A DNA stretch of 64,000 bases from an uncultured Candidatus Melainabacteria bacterium (lineage in GTDB: Bacteria > Cyanobacteriota > Vampirovibrionia > Gastranaerophilales > Gastranaerophilaceae). This document shows, piece after piece, positions 7,251 through 15,565 of this stretch. The stretch is from the NCBI GenBank assembly GCA_949927415.1, contig CATLFB010000002.1:248001-312000 (forward strand), in the 5' to 3' direction. The translations under genes and the position numbers were made by a program. The notes beneath the pieces were generated by a model that was not told the DNA's origin, made no database searches, and saw only the letters and a list, made by a program, of their open reading frames with translations. Every line of letters starts with the position of its first letter. The first letter of the stretch is position 1.

Positions 7251-7799
7251 CTAATCAACTCCTATCGGGACAACTATTATGTAGCGGTCGCCTTCTTTAA
7301 ATTTGCTGATTTCGCTTAAATTTGCCTCATCAGGGAAAATAAAGCTTTGCGTGAAACGGATTATTGAATCCTTGTTGTGCTTTTTTGTTTCACCTGCGGC
7401 TTTTACTGTCAGGGTTTTGTTGTCAGTCGTAACTTCAACATTCTTTTCATCGTTGTCAAAAGGTTTCAAATTGATGATAATTTTGTATGCATCATCACCT
7501 TTTTCGATGTGTACAATTTGTCCTGCTTTGTGTTCAAGCCTTCTGCCGGCTGCAAAATCTCTGTCAGCCATTTTTTGCATCTGGTGCGCTTCTTTGTGCA
7601 TGATTCTGTCCATTTTTTTCATCTGGAATACAGGGTCAAGCATTCTTTTGTAATGCCAGTCAGTGACCACGTAAAATGCCGCAAAAGCTCCCAAAAATGT
7701 CAGCAAACCGGTTAAAATATGTTTCAAAACCGGATGTTTACATAAAAAACAATCGTCGTGACGGTATTCATGACGGTTTTCGTAGTTGTTTTCGTCCAT
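7251..7799 (-). CDS. Membrane-anchored Hsp20/alpha-crystallin-like protein
   Basis: A 182-aa protein with a His/Cys-containing N-terminal tail, one membrane segment (about residues 27-47) and a linker rich in His, Met and Lys. The C-terminal beta domain resembles Hsp20 (about 100-182): it has the YKIIINLKPF strand, a VEVTTDNKTLTV stretch, FTQSFIFPD and a final YIIVVPI. Classical Hsp20 proteins are soluble, so the anchor is unusual. I chose the ATG at 7799 because AAAGGAG lies 7 nt before it; an upstream in-frame ATG lacks such a site. Assignment to Hsp20 rests on strand pattern only. A second, soluble Hsp20 is at 61737. Confidence 0.7.
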   Translation of the reverse strand: MDENNYENRHEYRHDDCFLCKHPVLKHILTGLLTFLGAFAAFYVVTDWHYKRMLDPVFQMKKMDRIMHKEAHQMQKMADRDFAAGRRLEHKAGQIVHIEKGDDAYKIIINLKPFDNDEKNVEVTTDNKTLTVKAAGETKKHNKDSIIRFTQSFIFPDEANLSEISKFKEGDRYIIVVPIGVD

Positions 7800-7945
7800 T
7801 AAAAACTCCTTTCTTAACTTACAACGCCATAATATTCCAATCAATTATTAAATGTCTATTGCACAGTCGGGTTAACACATTTTTAAATAACACTTGTCAA
7901 AATAAAAAAATATGTTACACTTATAGCATGGAGGGTTAATGCATA

Positions 7946-8134
7946 ATGGCAAAAATACTTGTTACTATGCCGGATGAATTTTTAAATCGTGTAGATGGCC
8001 TTGCAAGTGACGAACAGCGCACCAGAAGCGAACTTATCCGCGAAGCACTCAGAACTTACATGCGAAGAACAACTGTTCATCAGGTTCAAAAAGCGGAAGA
8101 TAACGCGAAGGTTTTAGATAATCTGCTTGGTTAA
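7946..8134 (+). CDS. Ribbon-helix-helix (CopG-family) regulator
   Basis: A 62-aa DNA-binding protein. The N-terminal strand AKILVTMPDEFLNRVD pairs in the dimer to read DNA, followed by two helices with the SELIREALRTYMR pattern. GGAGGG precedes the ATG by about 10 nt. Such proteins often act as antitoxins, but no toxin-like gene follows; a terminator-like repeat region comes next. Its target is unknown, and it could simply repress itself. Confidence 0.85.
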   Translation: MAKILVTMPDEFLNRVDGLASDEQRTRSELIREALRTYMRRTTVHQVQKAEDNAKVLDNLLG

Positions 8135-8215
8135 AAATTCTCTTGGAATTAAGAATATTAACAAATGTTAAGCGAAAATTTTTGTTTGAAGATTTTCGCG
8201 CTTTGGGCAGGAATT

Positions 8216-8378
8216 ATAAGTGAGAAGTGAAAGGTGAGTGGTGAAAAGTCGGATACGGGGTGTTTATTATTTGTAAAATCCGACGGGTTTAGTTTTTTAT
8301 AACATTAAAAGAAAAATTTCGTTGAAAATCAACTCCCGATACGGTCTTTTCACTTTTCACTAAGTTCTTTTCACTCAT
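8216..8378. repeat. Palindromic copy of the GTGAAAGGTGA-type dispersed repeat
   Basis: The left end reads GTGAGAAGTGAAAGGTGAG and continues to a TCGGATACGGGG block. The right end carries the inverted counterpart (CCCGATACGGTCTTTTCAC, then TTTTCACT). The two ends could fold on each other, as in a MITE or REP-like element. Related copies occur near 11198, 21570, 34234 and 38604. Confidence 0.6.
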
Positions 8379-8383
8379 AAACC

Positions 8384-9808
8384 TTACTTAATCACCTCAA
8401 TAAACTCGTAATCCTGCAAATACGGCAAATGTTCTTCGGTAATCAGTTCTCCTGGAAGTAAAATCGCAATCCCCGGCGGGCATTCTGCAATGACTTCCGC
8501 CGAAATCCTTCCGATAGCCTGAGATTTCGGAATAGTTTCTTTCGGCGCATAAAAGCTGTCCTGAAGGTTCATCTTGATAACAGGTGTCAGCATAGGCATG
8601 TGCTTTTTGTTCTCAAGATAGCAAATGTCAGTGTAATTCGTTTTGTCAATTTTCTTGAGACAGTCAACAAGATATTTTATGTCCGCTCTTGAGTTTCCAA
8701 GGTTTGATAAAAGCAAAAGCCCCGCATCAGAAGCACTTTCAACTTCTATATTAAAGTCGATTTCCAAAATCGATTCTAACCGCTTTCCGGACAGCCCGTC
8801 GGCTTTTATAAATACCTTTGTAATATCTGTTTTGTAGCCAAAATCAGGTTTCAAATGGTGAATATGCTCCATTGTGTCGATTTCGCGGCGAAGATATTTT
8901 GCATTTTCTATTGCGCGCGCAAGCTGTTTTCTGCCTCTCTGGCTTTCCAAATTCGCGCGTGCCGCATCCAAACTTGCCAATAAAAGCATAGATGGACTTG
9001 TTGTGTGAAGAAGTTTCAAAGCTTTTTCAACAGCGTCAACATCCAGAATTGAATTTTCAGCAATATGCAGCATCGAACTCTGGCTCATTGACCCGCCTGT
9101 TTTGTGAAGCGAATGCACAACAGCATCTGCTCCCAATTGAAGCGCGGGGGTTGGAAGATGTTTGTTGAAATTCCACAAACAAGCATGAGCCTCATCCACA
9201 ATCAGCGGAACTCCGTACTTTTTGCATACCGCAGAAATAGATTTGATGTCAGATACAACTCCCTCGTAAGTCGGGTTTGTAATCCAGACCATTGCAACAT
9301 CATCATGAAGTTTCAACTGTTCTTCAACACTTTCAGGGCTTATATTTCCCCAGATTCCCCAATCCTCAAACCGGTTCGGAATAAGCCACAGGGGTTCAGC
9401 GCCTGAAATAATCATTCCCGTCAAAACCGAGCGGTGGCAGTTTCTGTTGGTTAAAATTCTCTGGCCTTTCTTTGTCAATCCCATTGCAAGTGCAAGGTTT
9501 CCGGCAGTTGAGCCGTTCAAAAGAAAGAAAGTTTTTTTCGCGCCAAATGCTATAGCCGCAAGTTCCTGAGCCTCTTTTATGGGGCCTGTTGCAGGATGAA
9601 GTGTTCCCAGTCCGTCGAATTCGTCGGTTGTATCAAGCGAAAGCGCTTTTTTGCCGATTAATTTTCGAAAATCAGGTAAAGTTCCGTTTCCTTTTGTGTG
9701 ACCCGGAATATGAAACTGATAGGTGGGGTTTTCATAAGCTTTTTTTAGGGCATCTACAATCGGGGCTTTGATTTTTGTTGATTTTTCATTTTTTGTTACA
9801 TTTGTCAT
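8384..9808 (-). CDS. Orn/Lys/Arg decarboxylase family protein (probably arginine or lysine decarboxylase)
   Basis: A PLP-dependent fold-I decarboxylase of 474 aa, the short form without the N-terminal wing domain. It shows HIPGHTKG near residue 33, the DEFDGLG/LHPATGP substrate-site region, DEAHA near 205 and the PLP lysine in HSLHKTGG (K236). The C-terminal domain includes the CPPGIAILLPGE motif. The product would be agmatine, cadaverine or putrescine, so it probably feeds the polyamine route with speE. The ATG is preceded by TATATT only 7 nt upstream and no Shine-Dalgarno, so it is probably leaderless. Substrate choice cannot be read from sequence. Confidence 0.9.
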   Translation of the reverse strand: MTNVTKNEKSTKIKAPIVDALKKAYENPTYQFHIPGHTKGNGTLPDFRKLIGKKALSLDTTDEFDGLGTLHPATGPIKEAQELAAIAFGAKKTFFLLNGSTAGNLALAMGLTKKGQRILTNRNCHRSVLTGMIISGAEPLWLIPNRFEDWGIWGNISPESVEEQLKLHDDVAMVWITNPTYEGVVSDIKSISAVCKKYGVPLIVDEAHACLWNFNKHLPTPALQLGADAVVHSLHKTGGSMSQSSMLHIAENSILDVDAVEKALKLLHTTSPSMLLLASLDAARANLESQRGRKQLARAIENAKYLRREIDTMEHIHHLKPDFGYKTDITKVFIKADGLSGKRLESILEIDFNIEVESASDAGLLLLSNLGNSRADIKYLVDCLKKIDKTNYTDICYLENKKHMPMLTPVIKMNLQDSFYAPKETIPKSQAIGRISAEVIAECPPGIAILLPGELITEEHLPYLQDYEFIEVIK

Positions 9809-9821
9809 ATTTTACAATATA
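9809..9821 (-). promoter_or_regulatory. Probable leaderless promoter of the decarboxylase gene
   Basis: TATATT (9821-9816) sits 7 nt before the ATG. There is room for little or no leader. Confidence 0.45.
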
Positions 9822-9854
9822 CAATAAAAAAACCATGAATTTCAACATTTTTCA

Positions 9855-9871
9855 TGCTATAATTAATATTT
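9855..9871 (+). promoter_or_regulatory. Near-leaderless extended -10 promoter of the outer-membrane protein gene
   Basis: TGCTATAAT (9855-9863) ends 8 nt before the GTG start, and no ribosome-binding site is present. Confidence 0.55.
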
Positions 9872-11173
9872 GTGAACAGATTTTTCCGAATAGCTTTTAT
9901 ATTATTTTTTCTGACAACTTTTTGTTCCGGCGAAGTTTTGGCCAAATCCCGCAAAAAGCCTGATGTGCCGCAGGAAGTTATTCATCTTGACGTGGAAAAA
10001 AATGAGCAGGTTAAAAATGGCATCATTTCTTCAATGAAAGAAAAAGAAACAGATGAAGATTTGATAAAAGATGGTATCAATGACAATATTGATACAGAAT
10101 TTTCTATTTTTGACAATATTATTGATAAAGATAAAGATAAAGACCATCCGTTCAAAATAGAAGAGGAATCGCTTTTCGGACGAATTTACAAGAAAAAACT
10201 GGAAAGAACCTCAATTCCTTCATATCTTTTGCGCGAAGAGTTGACTTACAAATACAAAAAAGGCCCTGTTGATAAAGTTCAATTTTATGGCGCGTACCAG
10301 GGTAGATTAGGCGCTTCTTTTACGGGTAATGATTATGATACAACTTATGAAAATGGATTCGCTGAAGTTGGTGTTGTTGGAGATTTTAGAGATAAAAATA
10401 CCGATTTTAAAATGCAGTTAAATCTACGTCCCATCTCAGGCGAATCCTATTTTAGAGGGATGATTTCTGATATTTATATAATGAATACGGCAATTCCGCA
10501 TCACAAAGTTATTGTAGGTAATTCCAGAAATCAGATAGGTTTTGAGGGCGGTGCAAGTTCTTACACGCTGCCGTTTGCGGCGCGCTCGCAGATTGCGCGG
10601 AATTTCGGAAATGTTCGTGCGCTCGGGGTGAGGGTTGTCGGAAATTATTCTTTAGCGGATTATCAGCTTGCACTGAACAGTTCTGACAGGTATTTTCATG
10701 AGTTTTTCCCGGGTGCTGAATTCACGGGCTGGGTGAATTTTAAGCCGCTTGGAAAAACCGACGGGCGATACGGAAATTTGATTGTCGGCGGCGGATTAAA
10801 TGCCGGAAGACGGCATGAAAATTATGCAGTCGGGGGCGCGTATGTCGGGTATTCTTACAAAAAATTTGCGGTGAATGCGGAATATGCAATTGCCGATGGA
10901 TACAACGGCCGGACTTTTAACGCTAATAAGGCAACAGGTTTTTACACAACAGCTTCTTACCGTTTGACAAAAAGACTGCATGTGCTGACGCGTTTGGACC
11001 AGTTTGACCCGAATAGTGATATCAGCGGGGATTTGCGAAGAGAATACACGGCCGGTTTGAACTATTTTATTAAAGGTCAGGCATTGAGGCTTATTTTAAA
11101 TTATGTTTTTTGTGACAATCAGAACATGCGTGACAGTCACAGGATTATTTTGGGCACGCAGATTTTGTTGTAG
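9872..11173 (+). CDS. Outer-membrane beta-barrel protein (porin-like)
   Basis: A 433-aa secreted protein starting with GTG. It has a signal peptide (hydrophobic FRIAFILFFLTTF, cleavage near EVLA-KS) and a charged linker of about 90 residues rich in Asp, Lys and Ile. The C-terminal domain of about 300 residues is built of alternating strands with many Gly, Tyr and Asn. The end resembles an outer-membrane signature, with closing strands LNYVF and RIILGTQILL. The overall pattern recalls OprP/OprO-type porins, so it is likely a diffusion channel. Its promoter abuts the start codon. A copy of the dispersed repeat lies about 25 nt after the stop. Confidence 0.7.
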   Translation: MNRFFRIAFILFFLTTFCSGEVLAKSRKKPDVPQEVIHLDVEKNEQVKNGIISSMKEKETDEDLIKDGINDNIDTEFSIFDNIIDKDKDKDHPFKIEEESLFGRIYKKKLERTSIPSYLLREELTYKYKKGPVDKVQFYGAYQGRLGASFTGNDYDTTYENGFAEVGVVGDFRDKNTDFKMQLNLRPISGESYFRGMISDIYIMNTAIPHHKVIVGNSRNQIGFEGGASSYTLPFAARSQIARNFGNVRALGVRVVGNYSLADYQLALNSSDRYFHEFFPGAEFTGWVNFKPLGKTDGRYGNLIVGGGLNAGRRHENYAVGGAYVGYSYKKFAVNAEYAIADGYNGRTFNANKATGFYTTASYRLTKRLHVLTRLDQFDPNSDISGDLRREYTAGLNYFIKGQALRLILNYVFCDNQNMRDSHRIILGTQILL

Positions 11174-11197
11174 GGTTTTGTGGGCTTCGCTGGCGGT

Positions 11198-11240
11198 GAT
11201 AAGTGAGAAGTGAAAGGTGAAAAGACCGTATCGGGGGAGT
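11198..11240. repeat. Partial copy of the GTGAAAGGTGA-type dispersed repeat
   Basis: AAGTGAGAAGTGAAAGGTGA and the following AAAAGACCGTATCGGGGG match the ends of the element at 8216-8378. Confidence 0.55.
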
Positions 11241-11394
11241 GGGTGTTCGATAAAATTTTTTAATATTATGATTGAGTGGGTCGATTTTTTGCGTTTGATT
11301 TAACAGATTCTAATTTAGCTTGTTTGATTCATTTTGCGGAAATCTATTAATAAGTTTTTCAGAAATTCAAATGTGGCATTTTTTCGATTTTTTC

Positions 11395-12245
11395 AAAAGA
11401 CATTGACCTTTCCAAGCGCCTCCGTCCTAATCCTGCACTTCCGTGCCTAATTCTTGCAAAAGCGCCCTTCATCTAATCCAGACCCAAAGTTTCTACGTGC
11501 GTATAAAATCATCACAATTTCACATTAACCGCCAGAGAGCGTCGTCCTTTCCAAGCGCCCCAGTCCTAGTTCTGAATGTCCAGCGCCTAATTCCCTTAAA
11601 AGCGACTTCGGTATGACAGTTCCAATACGTCTGGATTATTCGGGTACGCACAATTCAAGCACTCCGCTATTTAAAGCCTCACAGCTTTAAGCCGCTCCGT
11701 TGAATTGTTGCTCTTTCGGGTTTCGTTCACTCTCGTTCACTTCACCCTACGCTCACTGTTTATAAAATTTCGTCGAAGTTTTCCAATTTTCATTTTACCG
11801 TGAGGCCATTTTCTAGCGCTCGCTCTAGCTTGCGCAGAAAAGAAGGCAAATCCATCTACGTACGTAGTACCTCACCCGAATTTCTAGCTTTCGCACCGCT
11901 TTAAGCGGGCTCAAGTTGAAATTCCACCCTCTCCTATACCAGGAGAGGGGATGCGACGATATTCGTCGTGTTTTGTGGATTTGTCAGAAAACGTTGCCCT
12001 TTCCAAGCGCTCCTGTACTAATCCTGTATGTCCAGCGCCTAATTCCTTCAAAAGCGACTTTCATCTCATCCAGTTCCAGTATGTCTACGTGCGTAGCACA
12101 AATCCACCCTTGGATTATTGCTTCACGCTCCGCATTCATTCGCTTCATTTTGCTTTCGCAAAACTTCCGCTCATTAAGCTTCCGCGCTACTTCGAGTTTC
12201 GCTCACTCACGCTCGCTCCACTCTACGCAAAATCCACCCTTGCAT
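11395..12245. repeat. Composite intergenic repeat, locus 1 (about three units)
   Basis: Three degenerate copies of a unit containing TTTCCAAGCGC, a GTCCTAATCCTG-like stretch and AGCGCCTAATTC, then AAAAGCG, start near 11407, 11549 and 11999. Between them are a CTACGTACGTAG box (about 11858) and a conserved ACCTCACCCGAATTTCTA block. A perfect 9-bp hairpin follows (CCCTCTCCT/AGGAGAGGG, 11927-11949). The region is richer in GC and CpG than its neighbours. Frames reading through it change between copies, so I see no gene in 11241-12333. The next gene's promoter (TATAAT near 12260) lies just beyond. Confidence 0.75.
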
Positions 12246-12333
12246 AATTTTGGGAAATAGTATATAATCTGTAAGATAAGGATGATTTAGCAATATATTT
12301 CCTTACAAAGTACAAAATCAGGAGAACACAAAA

Positions 12334-12615
12334 ATGTACCAAGACGAAAAACTAGTATGTGAAGATTGTGGAGCAGAATTTATCTTCACAGCGGGCGAAC
12401 AGGAATTCTATGCAGAAAAAGGGCTTGTCAACAAACCGAAAAGATGCCCCGACTGCCGCAAATCCCGCAGACAAAACAACAGAAGACACGGCAGAAAAAT
12501 GTACGACGCTGTTTGTTCTAAATGCGGTGCGCAAACTCAGGTTCCTTTTAAACCCATCCCGGGCAAGGAAGTCTATTGCAAAGATTGTTTTACCGGCATT
12601 AACGCTGCTGAATAA
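12334..12615 (+). CDS. Small double zinc-ribbon protein
   Basis: A 93-aa cytoplasmic protein with four CxxC pairs: CEDC near residue 10, CPDC near 39, CSKC near 62 and CKDC near 83. They make two zinc knuckles separated by a basic linker (RKSRRQNNRRHGRK). This matches the probable zinc-ribbon proteins found in many anaerobes, whose function is not established; RNA or DNA binding is plausible from the basic linker. AGGAG lies about 10 nt before the ATG, and a strong terminator follows. It stands alone between two repeat loci. Confidence 0.8.
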   Translation: MYQDEKLVCEDCGAEFIFTAGEQEFYAEKGLVNKPKRCPDCRKSRRQNNRRHGRKMYDAVCSKCGAQTQVPFKPIPGKEVYCKDCFTGINAAE

Positions 12616-12639
12616 TTTGAATATAGAATTTGTTAACCT

Positions 12640-12672
12640 AAAAGGCGGGGTTTATCACTCCGCCTTTTGGTT
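12640..12672 (+). terminator. Terminator of the zinc-ribbon gene
   Basis: AAAAGGCGG/CCGCCTTTT form a 9-bp stem with an 11-nt loop, ending in T-rich DNA. Confidence 0.8.
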
Positions 12673-12746
12673 TGTCTTAAGATTTTGCGCCGCATTTGCA
12701 AATTTTTAGCAAGTGAAAGCGCAAAATTTTCTTGCATACAGGCGCC

Positions 12747-13115
12747 TCAAGCGCCGATGCAGCTGTTTAAATATTCAATTGTGCTTATTTTTTCGTCATA
12801 TAAGTACTTAATAAAACTTAAGTACGCAGCGTCGTATGATGTGATAACAAGATTAATCTCAAAACCGTCAGTACAAAATGGCTCGTAATCGTATACAACA
12901 TAGCTGTTATATTTGCTTTTCCATTCTTTCCTTTCTATACGGCTGTTGTTTTCCTCGACTATGTCTTCTAGCCAGGCAACTATATCTTTATTCACATTTT
13001 TCATTTCCATACGATTGTATCTGCTGCAATCGTGACAATCGTTTCCCATCAGCATAAAATATTCTCCTTGTCTGAGGCCGGTTTTGTTATATTGCAATTG
13101 TAAATGTTTTTTCAT
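12747..13115 (-). CDS. Unrecognised 122-aa protein
   Basis: I do not recognise this protein. It is soluble, with a cluster of Cys, His and Asp near residue 25 (NDCHDCSRYNR), a charged helical middle and an aromatic-rich second half (SYVVYDYEPF, ITSYDAAYLSF). The ATG at 13115 has a weak AGGGGAT upstream; later in-frame ATGs near residues 21 and 23 are alternatives. It is isolated between the zinc-ribbon gene and a repeat, with no operon partner. Confidence 0.6.
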   Translation of the reverse strand: MKKHLQLQYNKTGLRQGEYFMLMGNDCHDCSRYNRMEMKNVNKDIVAWLEDIVEENNSRIERKEWKSKYNSYVVYDYEPFCTDGFEINLVITSYDAAYLSFIKYLYDEKISTIEYLNSCIGA

Positions 13116-13254
13116 TTGAAATAATCCCCTGCAGGTATAAGAAGAAGTAGTAGGTTTTGGGGATTTGTTTAAAATAATGAAAAATCGGAGTTTCTCCGGT
13201 TATTTCTAAAGCGGCGAAATGTTGTTGTCGGACGCGGCACGGGTGGCAAATGGT

Positions 13255-13870
13255 TAACATCGTCAGGAGACGTCGTCCTTTCTTAGCGGTTCTCTCCTAA
13301 TCCTGAAGGTCCAGCGCCTAAGTCTTTCAAAAGCGGTTTCTGTATGACAGTTCCAATACGTCTGGATTATTCGGGTGCGCACAATTCAAGCACTTCGCTA
13401 TTTAAAGCCTTACGGCTTTAAGGCGCTCCGTTGAATTGTTGCTCTTTCGGGTTACAGTCGCTCACGCTCCTTTCACCCTACCGAAAATCCACCTACGTGC
13501 GTAGTACCTCACCCGAATTTCTAACTTTCGCACCGCTTTAAGCGGGCTAAAGTTGAAATTCCACCCTCTCCTCTACCAGGAGAGGGGTTGCGGCGATTTT
13601 CGTTGGAGTTTGCGGGAATCGTCAGAAGACGTCGACCGTCCCCAGCGCCCCCGTCCTAATCCTGAACATCCAGAGCATAGTTCTTCTAAAAGCGGCTCCT
13701 GTATGACAGCCCCAGTATGTCTGGATTATTCGGCGGTCCCGCACCTAGCGTTCGCTCCAAATCGCTTTCGCGATTTTGCCGCTCACTGCGGTGCTTCGGA
13801 TGTGACGAGTTTCGTTCGCTTCCGCTCACTTCACTCTACCGAAAATCCACCTACGTACGTAGTACCGTAG
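13255..13870. repeat. Composite intergenic repeat, locus 2 (two units)
   Basis: Units like those at 11395-12245 start near 13268 and 13627. Each has a variant of CCTAATCCTGAA and CCAG(C/A)GC(C/A)TA followed by AAAAGCG and CTGTATGACAG. The hairpin CCCTCTCCT/AGGAGAGGG is at 13564-13586 and the CTACGTACGTAG box at 13850. The gene-free stretch 13116-13947 contains nothing else except the promoter of the motor genes near 13915. Confidence 0.75.
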
Positions 13871-13947
13871 CACAGCTTTACAGTCCTTAACTTTTTGGCA
13901 CAAATAACTAAACATGATATAATTTTGTCAGAATGGAGAGTTTTTAA

Positions 13948-14853
13948 ATGAATTTAGCACATATATTTACGGATATTCCGATTCTAATCGTACTTTCAAC
14001 TTTTGTTATATCAACATTGTTCTGCCTAAACAGATACCTGTATGTTAATAAAAATTTGAAAATACTTCACAGATATCTTCAAAACTTCAAAAAAACAGAC
14101 CTGAATTTCAGATTCAAAGAAATCGACGAGTGGATGTCCTTGAATCCTTACGTCTCAGGCGCATGGCTGGAATTCAAAAACACGCTAGTCTTCTCTGAAT
14201 CAGTCGCCCTTAGAGGCCAAAATAATACCCTGACTTACAAAGAAGTATCTTCAACCGTTCAAAATATCCAAACAACAGTTGACCCTTTGTATTTCTTTAA
14301 CGAAGAATCTTTGATTATGTCAAAATATAACTTTAAATTCATAGGTTCAGTACCGACAATCCTGACAGGTTTGGGACCTCTGTTTACCTTTTTGAACATC
14401 GCAATTGCTTTCGGAAAAGTAGACTTTGCATCTCAGGAAAGAACAATCTCTTCAGTTGCAAGCCTTATGACTTCAATGCAGGTCGCAGCGCTCGTATCAG
14501 TTTTTGCGGTAGGCTCCTGCTTGATTTTTACGGTAATCGAAAGAGTCACTTACAACAATATCTGTAAAAGATACCTTCTTAAATGTCAGGATTTAATCTC
14601 AAAACTTTTTGATAACATCTCGTCAGAAAAATTCCTTTTCGAACTTCTTCGCGAAACAAAAGTTCAGAACAACAACCTTCAGCATCTGATTGCGGGAATG
14701 CCTGACAACTTTAAGGTCGCACTGAATTCCGGAATCGCGTCAAACCTTGTTCCGTATCTGGAAAACCTTATTTTCGGGATTAACCTTATGAACAAACAAA
14801 TGAAAGAATCTGCCAAAAATAACGGCGGAGATGTTGTAGACGATATATTTTAG
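13948..14853 (+). CDS. MotA/TolQ/ExbB-like ion-channel subunit
   Basis: A 301-aa inner-membrane protein with three predicted membrane segments (about 7-27, 131-155 and 173-197). The large cytoplasmic loop lies between the first two, and the tail is about 100 residues. The GSVPTILTGLGPLFTFLNIA segment matches the first conserved helix of MotA/TolQ/ExbB channels; the next helix starts SLMTSMQVAALVSVFAVG. With the MotB/OmpA-like product of the next gene it should form a proton- or sodium-driven 5:2 motor anchored to peptidoglycan. It resembles a short ZorA, but lacks the long tail of Zorya ZorA. GGAGAG precedes the ATG. The three genes 13948-16919 form one transcript. Confidence 0.75.
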   Translation: MNLAHIFTDIPILIVLSTFVISTLFCLNRYLYVNKNLKILHRYLQNFKKTDLNFRFKEIDEWMSLNPYVSGAWLEFKNTLVFSESVALRGQNNTLTYKEVSSTVQNIQTTVDPLYFFNEESLIMSKYNFKFIGSVPTILTGLGPLFTFLNIAIAFGKVDFASQERTISSVASLMTSMQVAALVSVFAVGSCLIFTVIERVTYNNICKRYLLKCQDLISKLFDNISSEKFLFELLRETKVQNNNLQHLIAGMPDNFKVALNSGIASNLVPYLENLIFGINLMNKQMKESAKNNGGDVVDDIF

Positions 14854-14863
14854 AGGAAAATAA

Positions 14864-15565
14864 ATGGCAATAGACGCAAGAAAAGGCGGATTTAAAGAAG
14901 CGGAAGAAAACGTATTCTGGACAACAATGGCAGACTTGATGCTCGGTTTGTCAATTGTATTTATGACGCTTTTTGTGCTTGCGATGACCGGCTTTACGCA
15001 AGAAACCATAAAACTGCAGGAAAACCAGATGAAAGCCACCGAAGAACTTGTCGAAAAACTCAAAGACGCAGATATTGATGCAGAAGTTGACAAGCTTACA
15101 GGAAACGTAAAAATCTCAGACCTACAGCTTTTTGAGGTAAACAGCTACACGCTCACTCCTCAAGGCAAACAGTATCTTGACAAGTTTATCCCGATTTATA
15201 TCAATACGATTTATTCAAAAGACGCGCTCAAAGACAGCATCAGCAATATCGTAATTCAAGGCCACACCGATTCGCAGTCCTTTGCGGGATTAAAAACCCA
15301 GGATGAACAGTTTGCCAAAAATATGGAACTAAGCCTTTTGCGTGCAAATGCCGTTGCCCAGTACGCTTTTAAAACAAACTTTGACAAAAATAACAGCGAA
15401 AGTTTGCGGAAAATGCTTGTTGTTGAAGGCAAAAGTTTTTCAGAACCAGTTCTGGATGAAAACGGCAATGAGGATTTGGCAAAAAGCCGGCGTGTTGAAT
15501 TGAAAGTAAGAGTAAAAGCAAAAAGTTTTGCAAAAATTTTAGGACTAAATTATGGCGGTGATTAA
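14864..15565 (+). CDS. MotB/ZorB-like protein with OmpA domain
   Basis: A 233-aa partner of the preceding channel protein. A short cytoplasmic start containing [12 protein letters not shown] leads into a single membrane helix (about 22-43). Its Asp24 fits the ion-carrying aspartate of MotB, ExbD and ZorB. A coiled linker and a C-terminal OmpA-like peptidoglycan-binding domain follow, with GHTDSQ, a [13 protein letters not shown] helix and [10 protein letters not shown] near the end. GAGG lies 7 nt before the ATG. It overlaps the next gene by 14 nt. No zorC, zorD or zorE is adjacent, so this is not a canonical Zorya defence locus. Confidence 0.8.
   Translation: MAIDARKGGFKEAEENVFWTTMADLMLGLSIVFMTLFVLAMTGFTQETIKLQENQMKATEELVEKLKDADIDAEVDKLTGNVKISDLQLFEVNSYTLTPQGKQYLDKFIPIYINTIYSKDALKDSISNIVIQGHTDSQSFAGLKTQDEQFAKNMELSLLRANAVAQYAFKTNFDKNNSESLRKMLVVEGKSFSEPVLDENGNEDLAKSRRVELKVRVKAKSFAKILGLNYGGD

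Noticed and set aside
11900-12260. ORFs within the repeat loci (also 13553-13870, 31703-31978, 59932-60491)
   Set aside because: They start at repeat-internal codons, share repeat DNA in changing frames between copies and show no protein-like composition.
13948-15565. A complete Zorya defence system
   Set aside because: ZorA here lacks the long cytoplasmic tail and no zorC/D/E genes are adjacent; only the motor part resembles it.
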